10,002 nucleotides of DNA from CAYGTK01 sp964352775 (GTDB lineage: Bacteria; Bacteroidota; Bacteroidia; Chitinophagales; CAIOSU01), in contig CAYGTK010000157.1 in NCBI GenBank assembly GCA_964352775.1, positions 1 through 10,002 of the forward strand. The letters are read 5' to 3'. The notes below the pieces were generated by a model. It saw only the letters and a program-made list of their open reading frames with translations. It did no database searches and was not told the DNA's origin. Positions 1-7,135 of this stretch are shown here, in pieces; positions within the stretch are counted from its first letter, which is position 1; each line of letters starts with the position of its first letter. Position numbers and translations under genes: made by a program.

Positions 1-1135
1 CCACTTTAGGTATTTCCTTTTTACAATGACCACAGTCGTGCGCATAAATGTATACCAAGGTGAAATCAGCATCGATATCATATAGCGATACCATATTACC
101 TTTATCGTCTTTCAATTTCAACGGTAGCGCTTTACGGCCTAAAAGGGTAGGGGCAAGCTCTTTAGCATTATCGCATATCTTGTAGGTTTGTGGTTTATCA
201 ACCCACCATACTATCTTCTTATCACCGCAGTAGTAGGTCTGTGCTATGTGCACATACACGGCATCCATACCCATCATTTTACTTTTAGCATACTTGTTCA
301 GTAGCGTGCTCAGCCAGTATTTTAACTGCTCATCATTGGGCTTCGCTCGTTTTATTATTGTGTCAACAGAAGCTATGGTAGAGTCCCAATGGGCTGAAGT
401 TAACTTATTGATATAGTACATAACCCTGTTATGAAAGGTAGGAGTGCGAAGCATTCTAGGGTCTGCCAAGTCTAAATTATCGAAGTAATGTTTCTTAAAA
501 TAGTAATAGCCAAAGTTCTCATCCAAAGGTTCGCCATCTTCACCCTTTGGCGCGTCAGGCACTTCGGGGTTATCTAGCGACTTCAAGAATTTAGAATAGA
601 AACAATCAGGATTATCGGCTACTAGGTTCTTACGGTAGTTCTTTACTGCTTCATCCAATACCTCTAGTTCCTTTTTTATCTTCTCTTCTTCCTTCTCCTT
701 TCCTTTAGCAGCCTTCATTTTGTTATCCAGGGCTACCTTCTCTTTTCCTTTTTGCTCTAGGAATCTGCGGTCTTGATAAAAAATATCATTCTCCAACGAG
801 CCTGTGCTTTTGAAGTTCTTGGTCATATCAGCCGTATCGTTCTCAATGGTGAATTTCTTCTCGTTCACAATGAAATCAAAGAAATTGTTCTTCGGTGGAA
901 AGATGATCATGTAGAACCCGAAGGGTAAACTATCGGTGATAGTGTATTCCCCTTTTTTATCTAACGATAGCGTGTCTTGAATGTACTGTCTGGTACCAAA
1001 ATAGTAACCAAGCACCACATCTTTATTGGCCATGCTAGGTATTTTTACCTTTATTTCATAGCCTGTATCATCAGCCTTTATAGCCGATATACTCATGATA
1101 ATTACAAGAATAACTGATAGAGAACGCAATAGCAT
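1..1135 (-). CDS. Secreted thioredoxin-fold protein, DUF4369/DUF5106 type (C-terminus cut by window edge)
   Basis: I read this partial gene by translating the minus strand from the ATG at 1135; it stays open for 378 codons to the window start. Residues 1-21 form a signal peptide or lipoprotein-free export signal (hydrophobic LSVILVIIMSISA, then polar sequence). Residues about 25-115 look like the beta-rich DUF4369 domain found at the N-terminus of many Bacteroidota TlpA-like proteins. A Lys/Glu-rich helical stretch, about 125-170, is probably coiled coil. From about 330 a thioredoxin/redoxin fold begins, with the redox motif CGHC at 368-371 in the context AHDCGHCKKEIP. The usual Trp before the first Cys is Asp here, as is common in DUF5106 relatives. 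The missing part should be roughly 100 residues of thioredoxin fold. The likely role is disulfide exchange or reduction in the periplasm; its partner is unknown. It follows msrB on the same strand with 56 bases between, and has its own promoter candidate. Confidence 0.85.
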   Translation of the reverse strand, partial: MLLRSLSVILVIIMSISAIKADDTGYEIKVKIPSMANKDVVLGYYFGTRQYIQDTLSLDKKGEYTITDSLPFGFYMIIFPPKNNFFDFIVNEKKFTIENDTADMTKNFKSTGSLENDIFYQDRRFLEQKGKEKVALDNKMKAAKGKEKEEEKIKKELEVLDEAVKNYRKNLVADNPDCFYSKFLKSLDNPEVPDAPKGEDGEPLDENFGYYYFKKHYFDNLDLADPRMLRTPTFHNRVMYYINKLTSAHWDSTIASVDTIIKRAKPNDEQLKYWLSTLLNKYAKSKMMGMDAVYVHIAQTYYCGDKKIVWWVDKPQTYKICDNAKELAPTLLGRKALPLKLKDDKGNMVSLYDIDADFTLVYIYAHDCGHCKKEIPKV

Positions 1136-1154
1136 ACTTTAGCTTTTTGTATGA

Positions 1155-1187
1155 CAAATTTAGTGAATTGGGCAGCAAAATCGCCAA
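1155..1187 (-). promoter_or_regulatory. Candidate Bacteroidota promoter for the secreted thioredoxin-fold gene
   Basis: On the minus strand a perfect TAnnTTTG box (TAAATTTG, 1162-1155) is preceded by TTG (1187-1185) at a spacing of 22 bases. Both elements and the spacing fit the published Bacteroides/Flavobacterium pattern (TTG, 17-23 bases, TAnnTTTG). The box ends 19 bases before the ATG at 1135, so transcription would begin roughly a dozen bases ahead of the start codon. It lies wholly in the 56-base gap after msrB, which suggests the gene is not only read through from msrB. Confidence 0.5.
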
Positions 1188-1191
1188 GTAC

Positions 1192-1593
1192 TTATTCGCC
1201 TTTATTAAGTTGAATTGACGCTGAATTGATACAATAACGCTGCCCTGTTGTTTCTGCAGGGCCATCGTTGAATACATGCCCTAGGTGTCCGCCGCAGTTA
1301 GCACAAAGCACCTCTGTGCGCATCATCCCATGACTCTTATCCAGTTTCAATTCTACTTTACCTTTTTGGGCTACATCCCAAAAACTGGGCCAACCGCACC
1401 CCGCATCATATTTAGTTTCGCTAGTAAACAGTTCAGCATCACAAGCCTTGCAGGTATAGTTGCCTTTGTCATCATTGTTATAATACTGCCCCGTAAAGGC
1501 TCGTTCCGTTCCTTTCTCGCGAAGTATTCGGTATTCTTCAGGCGTTAATTCTTTGCGCCATTCTTCATCTGTTTTTTTTACGTTGTAGCTCAT
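1192..1593 (-). CDS. msrB: Peptide-methionine (R)-S-oxide reductase MsrB
   Basis: This enzyme reduces the R-epimer of methionine sulfoxide in proteins (and more weakly the free form) back to methionine, with thioredoxin as the usual reductant. At 133 residues it is a stand-alone, single-domain MsrB of normal length without a signal peptide, so it acts in the cytoplasm. Two zinc-binding CxxC pairs are visible (C48/C51 in CKAC and C97/C100 in CANC). The catalytic Cys is C121 in the signature RYCINSASI, and C66 in the CGWPSF motif is at the position that serves as resolving Cys in many homologues. The HLGHVF motif (103-108) holds active-site histidines. The start at 1593 places the conserved Trp-12/Tyr-21 N-terminus correctly. 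It is divergent from the hydrolase-OsmC fusion gene at 1720 and precedes a secreted thioredoxin-fold gene on its own strand. Identification is firm. Confidence 0.97.
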   Translation of the reverse strand: MSYNVKKTDEEWRKELTPEEYRILREKGTERAFTGQYYNNDDKGNYTCKACDAELFTSETKYDAGCGWPSFWDVAQKGKVELKLDKSHGMMRTEVLCANCGGHLGHVFNDGPAETTGQRYCINSASIQLNKGE

Positions 1594-1632
1594 AATTTAG
1601 TTTGATGGTTCTTTCCTTAAACTCTTTTTTAC

Positions 1633-1665
1633 CAAAGAAAGTTTACACTTTCAAAGGCAGTGCAA
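1633..1665 (-). promoter_or_regulatory. Candidate promoter for msrB
   Basis: On the minus strand the box TTTCTTTG (1640-1633) differs from TAnnTTTG at one base, and TTG (1665-1663) lies 22 bases upstream. The msrB ATG at 1593 is 39 bases further on, giving a leader of about 30 bases. The same octamer occurs ahead of the MscS gene. I found no comparable match facing the divergent gene at 1720, so that promoter is unassigned. This is an imperfect match and remains tentative. Confidence 0.3.
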
Positions 1666-1719
1666 ATTCGTAATTTAACGGCATTCTGCATAAGCTATTA
1701 TCTACACTAAAAATGACCC

Positions 1720-2940
1720 ATGCGATCGAAACGAATTAGCTTTAAAAATAGCAGCGGACAAGAGCTTTCTGCAAAAATAGACTTGCCCGTTCATGGTAAG
1801 CCCGTGGCTTGTGCCTTGTTTGCTCATTGTTTTACTTGTAGTAAAGACTTGAATGCCGTTCGGAATATCAATCTTGGCCTAACAGGATTGGGTATAGCCG
1901 TAATGCGATTTGATTTTACGGGCCTTGGTCAAAGTGAGGGCGATTTTTCAGACACCAACTTTTCTACTAACGTGGATGACCTTGTAGCCGCGGCAGAATT
2001 CATGGAAAAGGAAATGGATGCTCCACAAATGCTTATTGGTCATTCCTTAGGTGGGGCAGCGGTGCTATCAGCAGCAGCTAAGTTGGCTGATGTAAAAGCA
2101 GTGGTAACCATTGGCGCACCTAGCGACCCTGTGCATGTAAAGAAACAACTGAAGGGTAAGGAAGATGAAATTAAAGCTACTGGTGAGGTAGAAGTAGAAC
2201 TGGCTGGACGAAAATTCAACATCAAAAAGCAGTTTCTAGATGATATTGAAACGGTGAAGCTAAAAGATCACTTAAAGGGTCTGGGCAAGGCAATTTTAGT
2301 GATGCACTCTCCGCAAGACTTGACCGTAAGCATTGATAATGCAAAAGACATTTATGTAGCAGCGCACCACCCCAAAAGTTTTATATCGCTAGATGGGGCC
2401 GATCATTTATTGAGTAAAAGGGAAGATTCAGTATATGTGGGTGAAGTAATTGCCAGCTGGGCAAAACGCTATTTAGACCTTTCGGAAAATGAGAAACTGG
2501 TTACCAATAAACAAGTGATAGTAAGTCTAGATAATGAAGATGGGTTCACTACTCAAGTAGCTACACACAAGCACAGTTTTTTAGCCGATGAACCTAAAGA
2601 TGTAGGTGGTGAAGACCTTGGCCCTTCGCCATACGACCTCTTATTAGCATCGCTAGGAACTTGCACGGTGATGACGCTGAAGATGTACAGCACAAGGAAA
2701 GAATGGCCATTAGAACGGGCATTGGTAAACCTATCGCACGAAAAGGTTTATTTAGAAGACCTAAAAAAAGAAGGAGAGGGCAATGGTTGGTTGAACACCA
2801 TCGTTCGAGAAATAGAATTGATAGGCGACTTAGATGAGAAACAGCGAGAAAAACTGCTTAGTATTGCAAATAGATGCCCTGTGCATCGCACGTTAACTGA
2901 AGAACTAGTACAAGTAACCACTAACCTAATTAGTAAGTAA
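1720..2940 (+). CDS. Bifunctional alpha/beta hydrolase-OsmC family fusion protein
   Basis: A 406-residue cytoplasmic protein joins two enzymes. Residues about 1-255 form an alpha/beta hydrolase: the nucleophile elbow GHSLGG puts Ser at 109, the likely acid is D200 (HSPQD) and the base is H229 (DGADH). An AHCFTC motif near residue 35 is at the usual oxyanion-hole site. Residues about 263-403 form an OsmC/Ohr-type domain with its two redox cysteines, C315 (LGTCT) and C386 (RCPVH). OsmC proteins reduce organic hydroperoxides through this Cys pair. The same architecture is known as a recurring fusion in Proteobacteria and Bacteroidota, so it is not a cloning or frameshift artefact. The ester, thioester or acyl substrate of the hydrolase half is unknown; one idea is that it acts on peroxidised lipid esters. 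The start at 1720 is chosen because the ATG at 1713 is out of frame. It leads a tight operon, with the next gene 3 bases away. Confidence 0.93.
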   Translation: MRSKRISFKNSSGQELSAKIDLPVHGKPVACALFAHCFTCSKDLNAVRNINLGLTGLGIAVMRFDFTGLGQSEGDFSDTNFSTNVDDLVAAAEFMEKEMDAPQMLIGHSLGGAAVLSAAAKLADVKAVVTIGAPSDPVHVKKQLKGKEDEIKATGEVEVELAGRKFNIKKQFLDDIETVKLKDHLKGLGKAILVMHSPQDLTVSIDNAKDIYVAAHHPKSFISLDGADHLLSKREDSVYVGEVIASWAKRYLDLSENEKLVTNKQVIVSLDNEDGFTTQVATHKHSFLADEPKDVGGEDLGPSPYDLLLASLGTCTVMTLKMYSTRKEWPLERALVNLSHEKVYLEDLKKEGEGNGWLNTIVREIELIGDLDEKQREKLLSIANRCPVHRTLTEELVQVTTNLISK

Positions 2941-2943
2941 TAC

Positions 2944-3717
2944 ATGTATCAAATTGCACTATTGACCGACCTTGGTCAGAAAGACTGGTTTGCAGCTGTT
3001 ATGCGCTCCGTCATCTTATCTATTAACGATAAGGTTCGTATTATAGACATTACCCACGAGGTATCACCTCAGAACAGCGATGAAGCATCGTTCATACTAT
3101 GGAATGCTTATCGCTACTTTGCGGCGCCAACTATATTCGTTGTGGTGGTAGACCCTGGAGTAGGATCAGGGCGGAACATGATAGCCGTGAAGACGGGGGA
3201 ACACATTATACTTGCTCCTGATAATGTCTCTTTAGACCTCGTACTTCATTCTTTCCCTGTGGAAGAAGCTGTTCATGTAAAAGATCTTCGCTTCTTTTTA
3301 GATAAGGTAAGTAGCACTTTTCACGGTCGAGATATTATGGCCCCTGTAGCGGCTAATCTTTCAAAGGGGGTGTCGCTTTCCGAATTCGGTTCTCCTATTC
3401 ATTATGGCGAGGTACGGTCTCCTTTAGTAAATGTGTCGGATGATGGACAATACGAGGGCTTTATTATTTATGTGGATAGATTTGGAAACCTGATCACTAA
3501 CTTCTTGATAACTAGGGGTCTAGACTGTAGTATTACTTTAAATGGCACCTACACTATACCCGCTATATCAAAGACATATGCTGATGTGCCTGTAAACAAT
3601 GTGGTAGCCTATCGCGGTAGTAGCGGACTTTTGGAGATAGCCGTGCGTAATGGCAGTGCAAAAGACCAACTTAAAATGAACTATCAAACTCCAGTTCGCC
3701 TTAGCATAGGCAACTAA
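2944..3717 (+). CDS. S-adenosyl-L-methionine hydrolase (DUF62 / SAM hydroxide adenosyltransferase family)
   Basis: Members of this family cleave SAM to adenosine and methionine using water activated at the active site; fluorinase and chlorinase are specialised relatives. At 257 residues the length is normal. The N-terminal motif LLTDLGQKD (residues 6-14), VDPGVG (69-74), TFHGRDIMAP (125-134) and the C-terminal-domain entry YVDRFGNLITN (176-186) are all recognisable. D70, R77 and H127 match the Asp-Arg-His set described as diagnostic for the hydroxide-using members, with the D-to-R spacing of seven kept. Two places depart from the usual family sequence: the expected PDNG loop reads PDNV (92-95), and the second Arg of the common RR pair after VDPGVG is Asn-78. 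The protein lacks a signal peptide. It is 3 bases after the OsmC fusion and 5 bases before the next gene, so co-transcription is very likely. Halogenase activity is not suggested. The physiological role is unclear even for well-studied members. Confidence 0.9.
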   Translation: MYQIALLTDLGQKDWFAAVMRSVILSINDKVRIIDITHEVSPQNSDEASFILWNAYRYFAAPTIFVVVVDPGVGSGRNMIAVKTGEHIILAPDNVSLDLVLHSFPVEEAVHVKDLRFFLDKVSSTFHGRDIMAPVAANLSKGVSLSEFGSPIHYGEVRSPLVNVSDDGQYEGFIIYVDRFGNLITNFLITRGLDCSITLNGTYTIPAISKTYADVPVNNVVAYRGSSGLLEIAVRNGSAKDQLKMNYQTPVRLSIGN

Positions 3718-3722
3718 CAGAT

Positions 3723-4340
3723 ATGGTAATGACAAATAGTTTTTTAGCAGAGAAATTGGAAGCAGCCACCACTTATGCTGCCTTTAGAAGTTTGATGGAT
3801 GCCTTGGCAGAACAAGGTAAAACAACAGGTGCTGATCAAAGCGAAAGCATGGTAGGCTACACCAAAATGAACCACCAACGCATTAAGCGAATAGAGAAAA
3901 CGATAATACTAGAGTCAGATCTATTGAACTTGATAACGCAGATAGACAAGAAGTATGTTCTACTAGCTATAGTAGAAGGCTGGTGTGGTGATGTAGCACA
4001 GAATTTACCTGTTATTAATAAAATGGTAGAGGCTACCGATAAACTAGAACTTCATACCATATTGCGCGATGATCATCTTGACCTGATAGATAAGTACTTG
4101 ACCGACGGCGGCAGAAGCATTCCCAAAGTGATAGTGCTTGAAGCAGATACCTTGAAAGAAGCAGCCGTGTGGGGCCCACGCCCTGTGCCTGTTCAAGATA
4201 TGGTGGTAGCTAACAAAAATTTGCCTGAACCCTTACCCTACAGTGAATTTAGCTTGGGTGTGGTGAAATGGTATAATGCCGATAAAACTCACACACTTCA
4301 AAATGAATGGGTAGACTTGGTTAAGAACAATCTGCTCTAA
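3723..4340 (+). CDS. Thioredoxin-like protein with a single-cysteine WCGD motif
   Basis: A 205-residue cytoplasmic protein with a helical N-terminal region (about 1-75) and a thioredoxin fold from about 76 on. The active-site turn reads EGWCGD, with C88 as the only Cys at the motif: the second, resolving Cys of CxxC is replaced by Val-91 and neighbours. The cis-proline of the fold is P134 in RSIPKV. This matches a family of Bacteroidota and Firmicutes thioredoxin-like proteins that carry WCGD with a lone Cys and are usually annotated only as thioredoxin family. A one-Cys site cannot do classical dithiol exchange alone, so it may act by a mixed disulfide with another thiol, or as a peroxidase-like or binding protein. 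It is the last gene of the tight three-gene operon (5 bases after the SAM hydrolase). An ATG at 3729 is an alternative start, two codons in. Confidence 0.85.
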   Translation: MVMTNSFLAEKLEAATTYAAFRSLMDALAEQGKTTGADQSESMVGYTKMNHQRIKRIEKTIILESDLLNLITQIDKKYVLLAIVEGWCGDVAQNLPVINKMVEATDKLELHTILRDDHLDLIDKYLTDGGRSIPKVIVLEADTLKEAAVWGPRPVPVQDMVVANKNLPEPLPYSEFSLGVVKWYNADKTHTLQNEWVDLVKNNLL

Positions 4341-4349
4341 TTAGTACTA

Positions 4350-4381
4350 TTGGCAGCACCCCGTACTTTTTAGTTTCTTTG
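4350..4381 (+). promoter_or_regulatory. Candidate promoter for the MscS gene, close to the start codon
   Basis: TTG at 4350-4352 is followed 21 bases later by TTTCTTTG (4374-4381), one base off the TAnnTTTG box. The box ends just 5 bases before the ATG at 4387, so the transcript would be leaderless or nearly so. A weak 5-base inverted repeat (4343-4347 with 4363-4367, followed by a T-run) overlaps it and could slow read-through from the preceding operon. Both readings are tentative. Confidence 0.3.
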
Positions 4382-4386
4382 CTTGC

Positions 4387-5256
4387 ATGAAAGAAAGCTT
4401 CATTGCCTTTTACAGCGAGCTTCAAGCGGAGTTAATAGACCTTGTGCCAAGGGTAACATTGGCAATAGCAGTAATTATACTGTTCCGCTTTTTAGGGAGG
4501 CTATTCGATAAGTTTTTTGTTCGTTGGGTACTGGGCCGAATTGGTGATACCATCGTTTCCCGATTAATAGGAGACATCATTCGCTGGATAGTTTACCTGA
4601 TCGGTATTACTCTGGCTGTTAGGATATTAGGCTTTGATGATGTGTTCAAAGGCGTATTGGCTGGTGCTGGGGTATCTGCTATCATAATCGGTTTTGCTTT
4701 TAAAGATATTGCGGAGAATTTCTTGGCGGGACTCTTATTAGTGGTTAGCCGTCCTTTTCGCATAGGTGATGTGGTAGAGATAGATAGCGTAACAGGAACC
4801 GTAAAAGACATGGACCTGCGTAACACACACGTACGAACCAGTGCTGGTCGCGATGTGTACATCCCGAATAGTATTGTGATAAAGAATAAGCTGGTCAACT
4901 TCACCAGAGATGGACTTATCCGTTCTGATTTTTTATTGATAGTTGACCCTGCAAGTGATGTGTCTGCCGTTCGCAATGCATTGCTTACCATTTTGAATAG
5001 TAATCAATGGGTGCTTCAAGACCCAAGTTATAGTGTGCTATTAGAAGAGTTCACCAATAGTAATGTGAATGTTAGGGTCTACTTTTGGAACAATACAGAG
5101 ACCTTACCCGATGGTGTTAGTCCTGCTGTAGTTAAAAGTATACTGCTACAAGACTCCATTGAACGATTATTGGAAATGGGGATACGCTTACAACCAGCCA
5201 CCATGGAAAACACCTTATTTGCTGGTGAAGGTTTTAAAGAAGTAGCGGAGGCTTAG
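4387..5256 (+). CDS. MscS-family small-conductance mechanosensitive channel
   Basis: This is a 289-residue inner-membrane channel of the compact MscS type, which opens on membrane tension to release solutes during osmotic downshock. Three membrane segments are visible: about 19-37, 60-82 and the pore-lining helix 86-120. The last holds the Gly/Ala-rich pore stretch (AGAGVSAIIIGFAF, 92-105) and the FKDIAENFLAGLLL segment that follows it. The cytoplasmic beta domain begins with RPFRIGDVVEI (122-132), continues through the family motif YIPNS (158-162) and VNFTRDG, and ends in an alpha/beta C-terminal domain. No extra N-terminal transmembrane or periplasmic domains are present, unlike MscK-type proteins. 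It lies 46 bases after the thioredoxin-like gene and may have its own promoter. Its stop codon is 4 bases from the stop of the convergent ABC-F gene. Confidence 0.95.
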   Translation: MKESFIAFYSELQAELIDLVPRVTLAIAVIILFRFLGRLFDKFFVRWVLGRIGDTIVSRLIGDIIRWIVYLIGITLAVRILGFDDVFKGVLAGAGVSAIIIGFAFKDIAENFLAGLLLVVSRPFRIGDVVEIDSVTGTVKDMDLRNTHVRTSAGRDVYIPNSIVIKNKLVNFTRDGLIRSDFLLIVDPASDVSAVRNALLTILNSNQWVLQDPSYSVLLEEFTNSNVNVRVYFWNNTETLPDGVSPAVVKSILLQDSIERLLEMGIRLQPATMENTLFAGEGFKEVAEA

Positions 5257-5260
5257 TCCA

Positions 5261-7135
5261 CTAGATCCATTCTGCTAAGTGTAACCAGCGGTCTGTTTTG
5301 GTATCAATGGCATTAACTAGGTCAGCTAGTTCATTACTTACGGTCATTATCTCCTCGTTACTTAAGGTTCCTGTGCTTAGCTGCGCAGTAAGTTCATCTT
5401 TTCGGGCTTCTAGTTTTGGTATCTCGGCGTCCAGCGTTTCGTACTCCTTTTGCTCTTTGTAGCTCAGTTTTACCTTTTCCTTTTTTGGTTCTGGTTTGTT
5501 TTCTATAGCAGTGGCAGCGGGTTTAGGTTTGCCTTCCTTACGCTCTTGTACTATTTGGTCTTCTTTCCAATCGCGATATTCGCGGTAGTTTCCGTTAAAA
5601 TCCTTTACATCGCCATCACCTTCTAATACAAAAACGTGGTCTACCAGTTTATCTAAGAAGTACCTATCGTGCGATACTATGATCAAACAACCAGGGAAGC
5701 CCAGTAGGAATTCTTCCAGCACGTTCAAGGTAACTATATCTAGGTCGTTCGTAGGCTCATCCAGTATTAAGAAGTTGGGGTTCTCGAGTAATACCCGCAT
5801 CAAGTGCAGTCGGCGTTGCTCTCCACCACTTAGTTTGTGTACATGGGTATACTGCTGCTCTGGCGGAAAAAGGAATCGCTCCAAAAAGGCAGAGGCCGTC
5901 ATCGTTCTCCCTTTAGGCAAAGGAATGAAATCGGCTACTTCGCGCACTACATCCAACACCCGTTTATCTTGGTCTATTTTAAGACCATCTTGAGTGTAGT
6001 AACCAAAAGTAACGGTATCACCCACTACAATTTTACCACTGCTAGGGGCTTCTTGGTCCATTATCATGTTCAAGAAGGTACTCTTACCCACTCCATTTCT
6101 ACCAACAATACCAATACGCTCTCTTGGTTTAAACTTATAGCTGAAGTCTTTCAATATCTTCAAGTCACCAAAGCTTTTATTTACGTGGTGAAATTCCAAT
6201 ATCTTACTTCCCAATCGCGGTGAATCCACCGTTATTTCTGGGCGTAACTCTTCTACTTTTTCAGATGCTATGGCCTTTATCTCGTAAAAAGAATCTATTC
6301 TCGATTTACTCTTGGTGGTTCGTGCTTTTGGTTGGCGGCGCATCCATTCCAGCTCTTTCTTCATCAGGCTTTGTGCCTTTCCTATAGTAGCTCGGGTAAC
6401 TTCTTGGCGTTCCGCTCGTTTCTCTAAATAGTAGGCATAATTGCCCTTATACTTATGTATCTCGCCTTCGTAAAGCTCAATTATCTCCGTACATACACGG
6501 TCTAAAAAGTACCTATCGTGCGTTACCATGAACAGGGTCAGGTTCTGGCGCTGCAAGAATTCTTCTAACCACTCTATCATTTCTAGGTCAAGGTGGTTGG
6601 TTGGCTCATCTAGTATCAATAGATCAGGTTCTTCAATAAGCACTTTTGCCAAAGCCACCCGTTTCAATTGGCCGCCCGATAGATTATCTATCAGTTGGTC
6701 CATATCGTGAACGTTTAACTTACCTAACACCTCTTTTGCACGTACTTCAAAATCCCAAGCTTGCAAGCTATCCATTTCTGCAAAAGCCTTTTCCATCCTA
6801 TCGGTATCATCGGGATGCTCCATAGCCAATTCATACTCTGCAATAGCCTTACTAACAGGGTCGCCCGCCTTAAAAACTGCGTCAGAAACAGTTTTACAAC
6901 CAGGAAAAGAGGGCCCTTGATCTAGGTAACTCACCCGAATATCCTTCTTCAACTGCACGTTGCCACTATCAGCCACATCCAATCCCGCGATTATCTTCAT
7001 CAGGCTCGACTTCCCCGTACCGTTCTTAGCCACAAAGGCTACTTTCTGCCCCTTATCAATGTACAGCGATATATCGCCAAAAAGGGTGCGTTCGTTATAA
7101 GTTTTGGTAAGGCCTTCTACCGTTAAGTAATTCAT
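5261..7135 (-). CDS. uup: Uup-like ABC-F family ATPase
   Basis: This 624-residue soluble protein has two tandem ATP-binding cassettes and no membrane domain, the layout of ABC-F proteins that act on ribosomes or in DNA maintenance. Cassette 1 has Walker A at 36-43 (AKNGTGKS), signature LSGGQ at 152-156 and Walker B/D-loop LILDEPTNHLD at 173-183. Cassette 2 has Walker A at 345-352 (GRNGVGKS), signature LSGGE at 435-439 and LILDEPTNDLD at 456-466. H-loop motifs HDRYFLD follow both. The inter-cassette linker is rich in Arg and Lys (RRQPKARTTKSKSR), as expected for the tRNA-contacting P-site motif region. A Lys/Pro-rich stretch precedes a C-terminal coiled coil (about 556-624, beginning KLSYKEQKEYE and ending with a conserved RW pair), which is the Uup-type C-terminal domain linked to branched-DNA binding in E. 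coli Uup. The first Walker A starts with Ala instead of Gly; I recall this in other Bacteroidota homologues. The symbol reflects domain layout and orthology is not proven. Confidence 0.93.
   Translation of the reverse strand: MNYLTVEGLTKTYNERTLFGDISLYIDKGQKVAFVAKNGTGKSSLMKIIAGLDVADSGNVQLKKDIRVSYLDQGPSFPGCKTVSDAVFKAGDPVSKAIAEYELAMEHPDDTDRMEKAFAEMDSLQAWDFEVRAKEVLGKLNVHDMDQLIDNLSGGQLKRVALAKVLIEEPDLLILDEPTNHLDLEMIEWLEEFLQRQNLTLFMVTHDRYFLDRVCTEIIELYEGEIHKYKGNYAYYLEKRAERQEVTRATIGKAQSLMKKELEWMRRQPKARTTKSKSRIDSFYEIKAIASEKVEELRPEITVDSPRLGSKILEFHHVNKSFGDLKILKDFSYKFKPRERIGIVGRNGVGKSTFLNMIMDQEAPSSGKIVVGDTVTFGYYTQDGLKIDQDKRVLDVVREVADFIPLPKGRTMTASAFLERFLFPPEQQYTHVHKLSGGEQRRLHLMRVLLENPNFLILDEPTNDLDIVTLNVLEEFLLGFPGCLIIVSHDRYFLDKLVDHVFVLEGDGDVKDFNGNYREYRDWKEDQIVQERKEGKPKPAATAIENKPEPKKEKVKLSYKEQKEYETLDAEIPKLEARKDELTAQLSTGTLSNEEIMTVSNELADLVNAIDTKTDRWLHLAEWI

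Noticed and set aside
1713..1739. An eight-codon reading frame (ATG at 1713, stop at 1737-1739) overlapping the start of the OsmC fusion gene, possibly a leader peptide.
   Set aside because: It is too short and has no regulatory codon pattern or attenuator-like hairpin; a chance ATG is the simpler reading.
2944..3717. Possible fluorinase or chlorinase identity for the DUF62 protein.
   Set aside because: The Asp-Arg-His set (D70, R77, H127) marks the hydroxide-using SAM hydrolases, and no halometabolite genes are nearby.
4343..4371. AGTAC...GTACT inverted repeat followed by a T-run after the thioredoxin-like gene, considered as a terminator.
   Set aside because: The stem has only five pairs with a 15-base loop and would be very weak; it is mentioned under the promoter entry but not called.
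4593..4991. A 132-codon open frame on the minus strand inside the MscS gene, plus similar antisense frames within the ABC-F and membrane hydrolase genes.
   Set aside because: They lie wholly opposite well-identified genes and show no recognisable domain or coding composition of their own.
5658..6522. A 16-base exact direct repeat (5658-5673 and 6507-6522) inside the ABC-F gene.
   Set aside because: Both copies encode the H-loop HDRYFL of the two tandem cassettes, so this is domain duplication and shared codon use, not a separate repeat.
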